A stretch of DNA of 53,145 nt from Chromatiales bacterium (ex Bugula neritina AB1) (GTDB lineage: Bacteria > Pseudomonadota > Gammaproteobacteria > Granulosicoccales > Granulosicoccaceae). Positions 28,447-37,402 of this stretch are shown here, one piece after another. The notes under the pieces were generated by a model. That model saw only the letters and a program-made list of their open reading frames with translations. It had not been told where the DNA came from and did not search any database. The stretch's first letter is position 1. The number at the start of each line of letters is the position of its first letter. Where the stretch lies: the NCBI GenBank assembly GCA_001730015.1, contig MDLA01000090.1, forward strand, positions 1 to 53,145, in the 5' to 3' direction. Made by a program: the position numbers and the translations under genes.

Positions 28447-29148
28447 GTGCATAAAGAAATGGTTTCCGACTCCCCGGTAATACAGTTGTACGCTTTTCCC
28501 GATACGTATTCTATTGGTGTCCACCTGTTGCTCGAAGAAGCTGCTGTGCCCTATAGAATTGTTAACCCGAAGCTCGATCCATCGCAAACAGACGAGGCTT
28601 TTTACCGGGCAAGTCCGCACGGCCGTGTTCCCGCGATAATTATGCCCGATGGCACTACGCTTTGTGAATCCGGCGCTATCCTGTTGCACCTGGCCGATGG
28701 TTTCAGCGCGCAGCAATTTACGGTAGCAGCTGATTCAGCTGATCGCGGGCGCTATCTGCAATGGCTGTTTTATCTATCAAGTACGTTGCAGCCGGAAGTC
28801 ATGATTATATTTCACCCGGAGTACTACAGTGACGATCGCACCATTCAGGCAGAGTTGACTGCATCGGCGCAAACCAGATTACGGCAGGTGTTGACTGTAT
28901 TGGAAAAGCAATACCAAAACCGAAGCTGGATGTTTGCAAAAGGTCCAACCGCTGTTGATTTTGCCCTGGCCAATGTGCTGTTATGGCCGGAGTGCTTTTC
29001 CGATGCTTCGAAGCGCTATCCATCACTCGCATTAATGCTGGATGCGATATCCGGTCGATCCTCGCTAAAGCGTATTATTCAATGGCATAGAGGGGAGACA
29101 GATGTGCCCCCGCAAAATCACAAATTTAAGTCTCTGGAACAAGAGTAA
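28447..29148 (+). CDS. Glutathione S-transferase-family protein
   Basis: A 233-residue GST-fold protein. The thioredoxin-like N-terminal half contains VIQLYAFPDTYSIGVHLLLEEAAVPY, the cis-proline segment GRVPAIIM and the GSH-binding LCESGAILLHLAD. The helical C-terminal half has the PTAVDFALANVLLWPE motif. A GTG start is chosen because an AAAGG lies 6 bases before it; an ATG four codons later is the alternative. It begins a plus-strand group with the M29-like, DUF1185 and flavin-oxidoreductase genes, only 5 bases before the next one, so it may open a ring or detoxify an intermediate of the same pathway. Confidence 0.83.
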   Translation: MHKEMVSDSPVIQLYAFPDTYSIGVHLLLEEAAVPYRIVNPKLDPSQTDEAFYRASPHGRVPAIIMPDGTTLCESGAILLHLADGFSAQQFTVAADSADRGRYLQWLFYLSSTLQPEVMIIFHPEYYSDDRTIQAELTASAQTRLRQVLTVLEKQYQNRSWMFAKGPTAVDFALANVLLWPECFSDASKRYPSLALMLDAISGRSSLKRIIQWHRGETDVPPQNHKFKSLEQE

Positions 29149-29153
29149 ACACG

Positions 29154-30242
29154 GTGACGCCAGATCCCAAAGCCGGTGCCTGTAACCTGCTGAGAAATTG
29201 TCTTAATGTTCGTGACAAAGAATCGGTTTTACTGGTACTTGAGCCAACTGAAGACCTCTATAAATTCGAAGTCGGTGCGGTAATTCGCGAGTGTCTGCGG
29301 GAAATGGATGTGCGGGTTACTGAAGTTACTCCGCCATTGATTTCAGACCCGTCCGATTTCCCGGACAGTGTCGCCGACCCGATGCGGCAATGCGATCACA
29401 CTGTGTTTTTAAGTCGCATTGGTGACTACGTACGGTTTGTATCGTTGCCCGGTAATGGCAGCCGCGCTACCAGCTATACGCAGAACGCCGCTATGCTCGC
29501 ATCACCCTATGCCACCATAGATAATCGTCTGATGCTTGAACTACAGCTCAAGCTCGAAGACGAACTGATGCGCGCCGGGGAATGGAAAATTCAGTGTCCG
29601 CTCGGAACCGATCTAACCGGAAAATTCAGCTGGCCCAGTCTGTCCGGCGGCGAAGATGCAGACCTGACTGTCGCACTATTTCCAGTTACAACTTTTAAAC
29701 CCGTTCCCTGTGACACAGCAAATGGCACTGTCGCACTGTCGCGCTGGTTGATGCCGGGTGGAGCGGCAAAGCTTGAAAATGCGGACATGACCATTAACGG
29801 AGTAGTCCTCGCGCATATTGCCGATGGTTGTCTTGAGTCCTTCAGCGGGTGCTCAGCAGAGGTTTCAAAACTGAACCGGCACTACGACTACATCAGTGAG
29901 TCCCTCGAAATAAATCGCAACAGAATTCACTCATGGCATGCAGGCATCAATCCGCAAACCCGTTTTGATCTGCCGGCCGACGATCACCTCGATCTCTGGA
30001 GCGCCATTTCATTTGGCAGCCCCAGGTATCTGCACTTTCATACCTGTGGCGATGAGCCACCGGGTGAGGTGGCCTGGTCGGTGTTTAATCCGTCGGTCTG
30101 GATAGATGGCACGCCGTACTGGGATAACGGAGAGCTTGTCTGGTTGCAGCGTGCCGACAACAAAGCTCTCATTGAATCCTGTGACGGTGCGGGAGCACTG
30201 CTGCAGCGCAGTCTGGCTATCGGGATTGATCAGGGCATATAA
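29154..30242 (+). CDS. M29 aminopeptidase/NicX-like metalloprotein (tentative)
   Basis: A 362-residue soluble protein, with GTG start. The overall layout (N-terminal NVRDKESVLLVLEP, central ANGTVALSRWLMPGG with a VVLAHIADGCLESFSG strand, and a His-rich C-terminal part with HAGINPQTRF and HFHTCGDEP) resembles the M29 aminopeptidase family and its offshoot NicX, an iron-dependent 2,5-dihydroxypyridine ring-cleaving dioxygenase. The metal ligands do not align cleanly: the usual final HxD appears here as HFH. Peptidase or ring-cleavage activity is therefore open. Tight linkage with the GST and DUF1185 genes points to a shared pathway. Confidence 0.55.
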   Translation: MTPDPKAGACNLLRNCLNVRDKESVLLVLEPTEDLYKFEVGAVIRECLREMDVRVTEVTPPLISDPSDFPDSVADPMRQCDHTVFLSRIGDYVRFVSLPGNGSRATSYTQNAAMLASPYATIDNRLMLELQLKLEDELMRAGEWKIQCPLGTDLTGKFSWPSLSGGEDADLTVALFPVTTFKPVPCDTANGTVALSRWLMPGGAAKLENADMTINGVVLAHIADGCLESFSGCSAEVSKLNRHYDYISESLEINRNRIHSWHAGINPQTRFDLPADDHLDLWSAISFGSPRYLHFHTCGDEPPGEVAWSVFNPSVWIDGTPYWDNGELVWLQRADNKALIESCDGAGALLQRSLAIGIDQGI

Positions 30243-30395
30243 ACCGGGGAAACCCGAAGTAACGGGTATCACAGTTGCGCGTTCAGAGCTAACTGCGCCA
30301 CCAGACGTTGATATTCTGTATTTTCAGTTGTCATGCCCTGTAATTTGTTAGAAAGTGCTCGACTACCGTCACCACAACAAAAGCAGCCACAGCTG

Positions 30396-30995
30396 ATGCA
30401 ACCTGAAATTCGTAAATTCGTATCATTTGACGAAGAAGTTCTTATCGAGGGCTTCAAGCCGGTGGCAGGTGTGTGGCGCACATTTGCAGTTGCTGCGGTA
30501 GTGACAAATCCCTGGGCCGGGCGCTATGTCGAAGATTTAAAACCAGAGATCATGGCCTTCGGTCCAGTGCTTGGCGAAGCGCTGACTAAGCGGATTATTG
30601 CTCTTGCCGGTGGCGGGGAAAAAATTGAAGCCTATGGCAAGGCGGCAGTAGTCGGTCTCAATGGTGAAATCGAACATGCTTCCGCTCTAATTCACACACT
30701 GCGTTTCGGCAATTTTTATCGCTCAGCAGTCGAGGCCACCAGCTATCTGGCCTTCAGCAACACCAGAGGTCCGGCAAACGCCCCGATTGCTGTGCCGTTA
30801 ATGGACAAACATGATGCCGGTCGGCGGTCGCACTATCTGACTGTACAATTTTCCATAAACGATGCGCCAAGAGCAGACGAACTGGTTCTGGTACTGGGCG
30901 GTGCAAGCAGTGGCCGGCCACATCACCGCATTGGTGATCGCTATCAGGACCTGAAAGATCTTGAGCGGGATCTAGACAACCCCGCAGGAATATAA
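30396..30995 (+). CDS. DUF1185 (amino acid synthesis family) protein
   Basis: A 199-residue protein with a strong DUF1185/AA_synth pattern: NPWAGRYVEDLKPEI, AYGKAAVVGLNGEIEHASALIHTL, YLAFSNTRGPANAP, GRRSHYLTVQFSINDAP and a GRPHHRIGDRYQD ending. The family is structurally known but its reaction is not established. The frame is open 21 codons upstream, but conservation begins at this ATG. It is followed 39 bases later by the LLM flavin oxidoreductase gene. Confidence 0.88.
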   Translation: MQPEIRKFVSFDEEVLIEGFKPVAGVWRTFAVAAVVTNPWAGRYVEDLKPEIMAFGPVLGEALTKRIIALAGGGEKIEAYGKAAVVGLNGEIEHASALIHTLRFGNFYRSAVEATSYLAFSNTRGPANAPIAVPLMDKHDAGRRSHYLTVQFSINDAPRADELVLVLGGASSGRPHHRIGDRYQDLKDLERDLDNPAGI

Positions 30996-31034
30996 ACCGC
31001 TGTCTATAGAGATGCTAAAGGAGCCTGATAAACG

Positions 31035-32066
31035 ATGAAATTTTCATTATTCGCCCATATGGAGCGGCTGAGCGAAGCGCAGAGCCACAGCCGGATTTAT
31101 GAAGAATTTCTTGGTCTCTGTACATTGGCTGACGAAGGCGGCATGCGCGCAATCTGGACAGGGGAACACCATGGTATGGAATTCACCATTGCCCCGAATC
31201 CGTTCATCACTATTACCGATGTCGCACGACACACCAAACAGGTAAAGCTCGGTACTGGCACCATAATCGCGCCCTTCTGGCATCCGGTCAGGCTCGCTGG
31301 TGAGGCCGCCATGACAGACCTTGTTACCGGCGGCAGGCTGGAGCTGGGGATTGCTCGCGGTGCGTATACCTACGAATACGAGCGCATGATGCCGGGCCTC
31401 GATGCCTGGGAAGCAGGCCAGAGAATGCGGGAAACTGCACCGTTATTGAGACAGCTCTGGCAGGGCGATTGTACTCACGACGGTGAGTTTTATAAATTTC
31501 CCGCAACAACGTCAGCGCCGAAGCCTTTGCAGGATGGCGGTCCGCCTGTCTGGATAGCCGCTCGCGACCCCAGTAGTCACGAGTTTGCTGTGCACAACGG
31601 CTTTAATGTACAAGTGACTCCACTGTGGCAGGGCTACGATGAAATCGCCTCGCTAATGGAGCGTTTTAATGAAGCCTGTAACGGCTACTCAGGGCCGAAG
31701 CCGAAAATCATGCTGTTGCACCATACCTACGTGGCCGAAGATGACAACGACGTCCAGGTCGGTGCCCGCGAACTGAGCCGCTTCTACAATTACTTTGGCG
31801 CCTGGTTTCAGAATAAACGCCCGGTGACCTGTGGTCACATCGAGCCGATTTCCGAAAAAGATATGCTGGATAACAAAATGATGTCTGTGGAGAACATGCA
31901 TCGGGATTTAACCATCGGCACTGCCGCAGAGGTTATAGATCAGATCAAACGCTACGAAGATCTGGGATACGATGAATATTCATTCTGGCTCGACAACGGA
32001 ATGTCATTTGAGCGCAAGCGTGATTCCCTCAGGCGCTTCATCGATGATGTCATGCCCGCATTCTAG
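31035..32066 (+). CDS. LLM-class flavin-dependent oxidoreductase
   Basis: A 343-residue bacterial-luciferase-like TIM-barrel enzyme using FMNH2 or F420-type flavin. Typical segments are WTGEHHGMEFTIAPNPF, VKLGTGTIIAPFWHPVRLAGEAAMTDLVTGGRLELGIARGAY and PVWIAARDPSSHEFAV. Such monooxygenases start the breakdown of many small compounds, including pyrimidines, pyridines and sulfonates. No flavin reductase gene is adjacent, so reduced flavin must come from elsewhere. Its place before a Liv-type importer suggests it acts on the imported compound. Confidence 0.92.
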   Translation: MKFSLFAHMERLSEAQSHSRIYEEFLGLCTLADEGGMRAIWTGEHHGMEFTIAPNPFITITDVARHTKQVKLGTGTIIAPFWHPVRLAGEAAMTDLVTGGRLELGIARGAYTYEYERMMPGLDAWEAGQRMRETAPLLRQLWQGDCTHDGEFYKFPATTSAPKPLQDGGPPVWIAARDPSSHEFAVHNGFNVQVTPLWQGYDEIASLMERFNEACNGYSGPKPKIMLLHHTYVAEDDNDVQVGARELSRFYNYFGAWFQNKRPVTCGHIEPISEKDMLDNKMMSVENMHRDLTIGTAAEVIDQIKRYEDLGYDEYSFWLDNGMSFERKRDSLRRFIDDVMPAF

Positions 32067-32234
32067 CGTTGCCGCGCACCCGGACCGCTGGTTGAAACTC
32101 CCGAATGCATACCTGGCAATTCATCAGTGAATAGATTTGATTCGAGATCAACGTTGTAGATTCGGCGTGGGCGAGGTAACCTTGCTGGGCTGGGAACACC
32201 TTCGACTACGGCGGTTGTTTCCCCAAAGTTCTCT

Positions 32235-32255
32235 GTACGCCGCATTCCGGCGTAC
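32235..32255 (+). promoter_or_regulatory. Hairpin in the leader of the Liv-type binding-protein gene
   Basis: A perfect 8-bp GC-rich stem with a 5-base loop ends 28 bases before the binding-protein ATG, in the 217-base gap after the oxidoreductase gene. No T-run follows. It could protect the 5' end of the abundant binding-protein message or be a protein-binding palindrome. The rest of the gap shows no gene. Confidence 0.4.
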
Positions 32256-32283
32256 CCAAACAATTTACTGGAGCGAATATTTA

Positions 32284-33537
32284 ATGAAAATATCTTCCAC
32301 ATTAACCGCGTGCCTGACTGGCTCGATGTTATTGCTGGCCGGTGCTGCCCACAGCGCCGATGAAGCCAAAATGATTAACGGCTGCGAGGCGCTGACGCTC
32401 GGGGCTGCAATCTCATTAACCGGCAAATATGCAACAAACGGTATACACGCTAAAAACGGATACGAGTTTGCTATTGCAAAAATCCGTGAAAACGGCGGTG
32501 TGAATATCGCTGATAAATGCTACAACTTCGATGTCATCTACTACGACGATGAATCAAAAGGCGATCGCGGAGCGACACTCGCTGAGCGCTTGATTAATCA
32601 GGATAAAGTCCAGTATATGCTTGGGCCGTATTCGTCCGGTTTAACCAAGGCAATAGCACCGGTTACCGAGAAATACGAAATACCAATGGTTGAAGCGGAA
32701 GGGGCCTCGCGTTCTTTGTTCAATAAAGGATACAAATATCTGTTTGCCGTATTGTCCACATCAGAACAGTACCTGGCTTCAGCAGTAGCACTGGCGGCGG
32801 AAAAAGCCGAAGAAAGCGGCAAAAAAGCGTCGTCTGTTAAAGTGGCAGTTGCCGTTGAAAACGATCCGTTCTCTCTCGATATCCGTGCTGGTGTACTGGA
32901 TGATGCCAAGAAATTCGGTATGAAAGCCGTTATCGACGAAAAACTCCCGCGCGATCTTTCAGACATGAGCGCCATCTTAACCAAGGTTAAGCTGCTCAAA
33001 CCGGATCTTCTGATCGTCAGTGGTCACTCAAAAGGTGCTGCGACAGCGGTACGACAGATTGGTGAGATGAAAATCAATGTGCCGATGATTGCCATCACTC
33101 ATTGCGAAGCGGCAGACGTAACCGGTAAGTTCGGCGATACGGCCAACGATATCCTGTGTTCAACACAGTGGGCTGAATCGCTTTCCTATGAAGATGAATT
33201 GTTCGGCTCAGCATCAAACTACGAGAAGCAATTTAAAGAGGCCTTTAGTGATTACCAGGGTAAAAAGGTTCCTTACCAGTCAGCACAGGCGACAGCCGCG
33301 GTTTATGTATTTAAAGATGCTTTCGAACGCGCTGGAACACTGGATAAAAATGCGGTTAGAGATGCACTGGCCGAAACTGACCTGAAAACTTTCTATGGCC
33401 CGATTAAATTTTCCGAAGCGGGAAACAATATCGCTAAACCAATGGTTCTGCGTCAAATTCAAAATGGTGAGTACAACGTGGTGGCGCCTTCTGAATTTGC
33501 TTCGCATAAGGTTAACTGGCCTCGCGAAGCTCAGTAG
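32284..33537 (+). CDS. Liv-type periplasmic binding protein (HAAT family)
   Basis: A 417-residue LivJ-like type 1 periplasmic binding protein with a Sec signal peptide (cleavage near residue 25, AHSA). The mature protein starts with the family pattern LTLGAAISLTGKYATNGIHAKNGYEFAIAKI and includes SKGDRGATLAERLINQDKVQYMLGPYSSGLTKAIAPV. Ligands of the family extend from branched-chain amino acids to amides, urea and aromatic acids. It is first of five importer genes. The frame is open 49 codons upstream, but the signal peptide fixes this ATG. Confidence 0.92.
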   Translation: MKISSTLTACLTGSMLLLAGAAHSADEAKMINGCEALTLGAAISLTGKYATNGIHAKNGYEFAIAKIRENGGVNIADKCYNFDVIYYDDESKGDRGATLAERLINQDKVQYMLGPYSSGLTKAIAPVTEKYEIPMVEAEGASRSLFNKGYKYLFAVLSTSEQYLASAVALAAEKAEESGKKASSVKVAVAVENDPFSLDIRAGVLDDAKKFGMKAVIDEKLPRDLSDMSAILTKVKLLKPDLLIVSGHSKGAATAVRQIGEMKINVPMIAITHCEAADVTGKFGDTANDILCSTQWAESLSYEDELFGSASNYEKQFKEAFSDYQGKKVPYQSAQATAAVYVFKDAFERAGTLDKNAVRDALAETDLKTFYGPIKFSEAGNNIAKPMVLRQIQNGEYNVVAPSEFASHKVNWPREAQ

Positions 33538-33579
33538 TCGTTATTTTTTACGTTAACGCGTAGTCACTCGTTGCAAAGA

Positions 33580-33609
33580 GAAGCCGGGCCAGCCCCGGCT
33601 TCGCTTTTT
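33580..33609 (+). terminator. Rho-independent-type attenuator between livJ- and livH-like genes
   Basis: A 9-bp GC-rich stem (33580-33588 with 33594-33602, 5-base loop) is followed by GC and five T. It lies 40 bases after the binding-protein stop and 90 before the permease gene. Partial termination here would make the binding protein in excess over the membrane subunits. Confidence 0.8.
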
Positions 33610-33700
33610 GTGCTGGCTGACGGCATCGCCATATCTGGCAAACAGGTCGCCGGTTCAGTGCACTCATTTCCACTGACTCTATCCACGGAAAACAAACTCT

Positions 33701-34615
33701 ATGGATCAAATCCTAGGTAATATCGGATTGCTGTTTGAATTTCCGGTCGTCAATCTGAAAATACTGGTTGACGGCCTGATGATCGGCGCACTATTCGCGC
33801 TCGCGGCCTATGGGCTTGCACTGGTGTGGGGGGTAATGAATGTTAAGAATCTTGCCCAGGGTGATTTTGTGATTTGTGGCGGTTATGTCGCCTGGTGGCT
33901 GGCGGGGCTTGGTCTTCCGCCACTTATGGGTGTACCGGCAGCTTTTATCATAATGTGGGGCATAGGCTGGGTTTGCTACAAGGCTGTGATCTCCCGGGTA
34001 ATCGAAAGAGATCTGTTCACTTCGCTGCTGGCGACATTCGGGCTGGCCATTATGATCGCGCAGATTCTAAATCTGCTGTTCGGCTCCGACACCCAGAGCA
34101 TCCAGCTGGACTACGCAACTCTTTACTTCGGCCCGAACGACTTCATCGATGTGCCCATCGCTAAACTGATCGGTGTCTGTATGGCAGCGGTACTGGCAAT
34201 CGGCGTTATTATTTTTATGAAACGCAGTCGTATGGGCCAGGCGATACGTGCGACCGCGCAAGATGCACGCGCAGCCAGAGTGCTGGGCATCGACACAGAA
34301 AAAGTATACGCATTTACCTTTTCCCTGAATTCAGCCATTTGTGGAGCCGCTGGTGCCATCATCGTAATGGTGTGGCTGATCCAGCCTTTCTACGGAATTA
34401 CCTATGCGATCCGCTCGTTTGTGATAGTGACCGCTGCCGGCCTGGGTAATCTGCCGGGAGTGATTGCCGCAGGTCTGGGGATTGGCGCACTGGAGCAGTA
34501 TGGAGCGCATATATTTGGAATCGGGTATCAGCAGGCTATAGCCGTACTGTTACTGTTACTGGTTCTGATTGTTCGGTTAATTCAGCAGCGGCGCAAGCGC
34601 CAAAGCCTTCAATAG
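33701..34615 (+). CDS. livH: Branched-chain amino acid-type ABC permease, LivH-like
   Basis: A 304-residue permease with about eight hydrophobic segments in the LivH pattern: LVDGLMIGALFALAAYGLALVWGVMNVKNLAQGDF at the start, RSRMGQAIRATAQDARAARVLGID coupling loop and ITYAIRSFVIVTAAGLGNLPG near the end. It is separated from the next permease by 9 bases and forms half of the channel. The symbol reflects family position only. Confidence 0.93.
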   Translation: MDQILGNIGLLFEFPVVNLKILVDGLMIGALFALAAYGLALVWGVMNVKNLAQGDFVICGGYVAWWLAGLGLPPLMGVPAAFIIMWGIGWVCYKAVISRVIERDLFTSLLATFGLAIMIAQILNLLFGSDTQSIQLDYATLYFGPNDFIDVPIAKLIGVCMAAVLAIGVIIFMKRSRMGQAIRATAQDARAARVLGIDTEKVYAFTFSLNSAICGAAGAIIVMVWLIQPFYGITYAIRSFVIVTAAGLGNLPGVIAAGLGIGALEQYGAHIFGIGYQQAIAVLLLLLVLIVRLIQQRRKRQSLQ

Positions 34616-34624
34616 GAGCAGACG

Positions 34625-35668
34625 ATGACTGCAGCTAAAGTGTTTTTCTACATCGTATTGCTGGCTATTACCATTGCCGCGCCATTTCTGTTTCCTGATT
34701 TTCGCACCCAGTTGGCCACCTTGTGGCTGATGATTGTGGTGTCGCTAACCTGGGACATGACTGGCGGGCAGATGGGCTATAACTCGCTTGGCAATATCTT
34801 TTTCTATGGAACCGGTATGTACGTTGCCGCCGTGATATCAATCGGTCTTGTGTATGACGTCGGTGAATACACCAGCGCTGCGGGTGGTGGAATCAATGAT
34901 TTCACTCCGGTGCAGTATTTCATGGGTGTCGGCCTCGGTATGATCGGCGCTGGAATTTTTTGCGCACTGTGCGCGCTGGTACTGGGTTTTATATTGTTTG
35001 GTTTGCGCGGGCCATACTTTGCCATCGGCACTCTTGGGGTGGCTATTGCTGCAGGTGAACTTGTCTCGAACTGGGAGTGGGTCGGGGGCGGGCAGGGTAT
35101 TACCTTACCGGTTTACCCCGCTGATCTCGATGAAGGAAAACTGTTTTTCTATTTTCTGTTTGCCGGTACCGGCGTCATTTTGTTTATTTTCCTTCGCTGG
35201 CTTTATAACACCCGCTTCGGTGCTGCTATAAATGCTATCCGCGATGACGAAGAAAAGGCTGAGGCAATGGGGCTTCATACCATGCGCTATAAGCTGGTTA
35301 CCTGGGCCATGGCGGGCTTTTTTGTCGGTATAGTCGGAGCAATTTCGGCGTTCCAGCTAATTAGTTTCGAGCCCCTCGAATCCGCCTACCAGACAATTAA
35401 CCTGGGTATCTTCATGGTGGTTTGCGTGCTGCTGGGGGGTAAAGGAACTCTGTGGGGGCCGGTAATCGGCGCTATAGTTTTTCATGTGTTCAAGGAAGTC
35501 ACCTGGAACTATCTGCTCGGCTGGCAGTGGGTAGCACTGGGTGCGCTTATTGTGGTGACAGTCGTCTATTTTCAGGATGGTCTGATGGGCTGGCTGGCAC
35601 ACCGCAAGCCGGAGTGGTTCGGAATCCGGGTTGAAAAAACCGATGCTACTGAGGGGGCGAACCGATGA
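34625..35668 (+). CDS. livM: Branched-chain amino acid-type ABC permease, LivM-like
   Basis: A 347-residue permease of LivM type with TWDMTGGQMGYNSLGNIFFYGTGMY, the GLRGPYFAIGTLGVA segment and the coupling loop NAIRDDEEKAEAMGLHTMRYKL. A VVCVLLGGKGTLWGPVIGA stretch near the C-terminus is characteristic. An AGGAGCAGACG Shine-Dalgarno precedes the ATG. Its end overlaps the ATPase start by 4 bases. Confidence 0.93.
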   Translation: MTAAKVFFYIVLLAITIAAPFLFPDFRTQLATLWLMIVVSLTWDMTGGQMGYNSLGNIFFYGTGMYVAAVISIGLVYDVGEYTSAAGGGINDFTPVQYFMGVGLGMIGAGIFCALCALVLGFILFGLRGPYFAIGTLGVAIAAGELVSNWEWVGGGQGITLPVYPADLDEGKLFFYFLFAGTGVILFIFLRWLYNTRFGAAINAIRDDEEKAEAMGLHTMRYKLVTWAMAGFFVGIVGAISAFQLISFEPLESAYQTINLGIFMVVCVLLGGKGTLWGPVIGAIVFHVFKEVTWNYLLGWQWVALGALIVVTVVYFQDGLMGWLAHRKPEWFGIRVEKTDATEGANR

Positions 35669-36408
35669 GTACAGTAATTGAAGTACGCAACGTCAGTAAG
35701 TCCTATGGTGGCGTAGTTGCAAATAAAGACGTTTCCATGGATGTCCACAGTGGTGGCATTACCGGTTTGATCGGGCCCAATGGTTCTGGCAAAACAACAC
35801 TGTTTAACTCAATAGTTGGCTACCACCCGATCGATTCCGGCTCAATCAAATTCGAGAACCGCGAAATTTCCAAATTGAATGTACCGGAGATAGCACGGCT
35901 GGGTTTGTTGCGCACCTTTCAGCAGACCCGCATCTACGGCGAGATGAACGGTGTTGAAAACATGCTTATTTCACTGCCGCACAGAAAAATGAAACTGATA
36001 GAGTCGTTCGGCGGTAACTCTAAAGAAGAATACGAGCGAGCAGATCATCTGCTTGAATTTGTCGGGCTCTACGAAAAGCGATTCCTTCGTTCAGGTTCTT
36101 TGTCTTTCGGGCAGCAGAAGTTGCTGGAGTTTGCCATGGCACTGATGAACGAACCGTCCTGTCTCCTGCTGGATGAACCCACGGCCGGAATTAACCCGAC
36201 GCTCATCAACGGTTTGATCGATCGTTTGAAGCGGGCCAATTCAGAGTTCGGTATTACCTTGTTCATCATCGAACACAATATGCGCGTGATCATGAATATG
36301 GCTGATCATATCTATTGTCTGGCGCATGGAGAGCTGCTGGCTGAAGGTTCACCCGATCAAATCCAGAACGATCAGCGTGTCATTGATGCCTACCTGGGAG
36401 CTCACTGA
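35665..36408 (+). CDS. livG: Branched-chain amino acid-type ABC ATPase, LivG-like
   Basis: A 247-residue ATPase with Walker A GPNGSGKT near residues 37-44, signature LSFGQQKLLEFA, Walker B LLLDEP followed by TAGINP, and H-loop IEHN. The LSFGQ signature and TAG(I/V)NP D-loop are usual for LivG. It would pair with the LivF-like ATPase encoded one base downstream. Confidence 0.94.
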   Translation: MSTVIEVRNVSKSYGGVVANKDVSMDVHSGGITGLIGPNGSGKTTLFNSIVGYHPIDSGSIKFENREISKLNVPEIARLGLLRTFQQTRIYGEMNGVENMLISLPHRKMKLIESFGGNSKEEYERADHLLEFVGLYEKRFLRSGSLSFGQQKLLEFAMALMNEPSCLLLDEPTAGINPTLINGLIDRLKRANSEFGITLFIIEHNMRVIMNMADHIYCLAHGELLAEGSPDQIQNDQRVIDAYLGAH

Positions 36409-36409
36409 T

Positions 36410-37267
36410 ATGTCAGACACCGACAAGAATATTAGCGGCTACGGCAGTGGCAACGTCGATGCCGTTATTTCCGTTGATGAAGTCACGCGGCAGGCTGCAG
36501 CAATTGCCGAGGATATCAGCATCGAGCAGCTCGATGCGTTAACTGGCAATGACCCGCACGTTTCTATTAACAATCTGCGCGCCGGCTACGGGCAGATGGA
36601 GATACTGCACGATATAGATCTTCGGGTAGGCCGCAGGCAATCGTTGTGTCTGATCGGTCCGAACGGGGCAGGCAAGTCAACGGTGCTGCACGCTGTTTTC
36701 GGTTTTAACAACATTTTTTCCGGCTCGATCACTATTCATGGTGCAGACGTTACCGCGCTGTCTCCGAATGAAAAACTATCACAGGCGGGTATTGCGTACA
36801 TTCTGCAGGATAAATCAATTTTTCCCGGTATGACCGTTGAAGAGAACCTCTGGATGGGTGGTTTTCTGAAGGACCAGCCAGTGCAGGCGAAGCAGGCGGC
36901 GGAATCTATATTCGATAAATATCCGCGATTAGCTGCCAGACGTAAGCACCTTGCTAAGGTGCTGTCAGGCGGAGAGCGCCGACTACTGGAAATTTCTCGT
37001 GCTCTGGTGATGAACCCGGAAGTGCTATTGGTCGATGAGCCATCGATCGGTCTGGAGCCACGCTTTATCGACATGGTGTTCGAAATTCTTCATGATCTCC
37101 AGCATGCAGAAGGCAAGACGATCATCATGGTCGAGCAGAACGCCAAAAAAGGGCTGGAATTCGCAGACATCGGCTATGTTATGGTTTCGGGTGAAATTGC
37201 CATTGCCGGTACCGGTGACGAGCTGCTGGCTAATCCTAAAGTGGGTGAGTTATTCCTTGGTGGCTAA
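36410..37267 (+). CDS. livF: Branched-chain amino acid-type ABC ATPase, LivF-like, with N-terminal extension
   Basis: A 285-residue ATPase with Walker A GPNGAGKS at residues 83-90, LSGGERRLLEISRAL, Walker B LLVDEP with SIGLEP, and H-loop VEQN, all as expected for LivF. Unusually, about 50 residues precede the first conserved strand (VSINNLRAGYG at about 51); LivF proteins usually begin there. The extension is acidic (VDEVTRQ, AEDISIEQLDAL) and predicted to be partly helical. The ATG lies one base after the LivG stop, which supports this start. Confidence 0.92.
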   Translation: MSDTDKNISGYGSGNVDAVISVDEVTRQAAAIAEDISIEQLDALTGNDPHVSINNLRAGYGQMEILHDIDLRVGRRQSLCLIGPNGAGKSTVLHAVFGFNNIFSGSITIHGADVTALSPNEKLSQAGIAYILQDKSIFPGMTVEENLWMGGFLKDQPVQAKQAAESIFDKYPRLAARRKHLAKVLSGGERRLLEISRALVMNPEVLLVDEPSIGLEPRFIDMVFEILHDLQHAEGKTIIMVEQNAKKGLEFADIGYVMVSGEIAIAGTGDELLANPKVGELFLGG

Positions 37268-37312
37268 TTAAATTTGCAAGTCAATAATAAGTAGTTATAT
37301 AAAAATCTACAA

Positions 37313-37333
37313 TCCGGCGGTGAATGCGCCGGA
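37313..37333 (+). terminator. Hairpin after the Liv-type operon
   Basis: A 7-bp GC-rich stem (37313-37319 with 37327-37333) with a 7-base loop lies 45 bases after the last Liv gene. It lacks a following T-run, so it is at most a weak or Rho-assisted end of the operon. Confidence 0.4.
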
Positions 37334-37371
37334 GAAATAACGGTAATAGTTTCTTCCCAGAAATAACTTGC

Positions 37372-37398
37372 AATTATTATCTCGAATCGATAATAATT
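37372..37398. promoter_or_regulatory. Candidate operator for the SorC-family regulator
   Basis: A perfect inverted repeat with 10-base arms (AATTATTATC and its complement) and a 7-base centre lies about 75 bases upstream of the regulator gene. It is the right size and place for an autoregulatory operator. Transport and catabolic genes of the same operon follow the regulator. The link to this regulator is inference. Confidence 0.5.
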
Positions 37399-37402
37399 TC
37401 AT

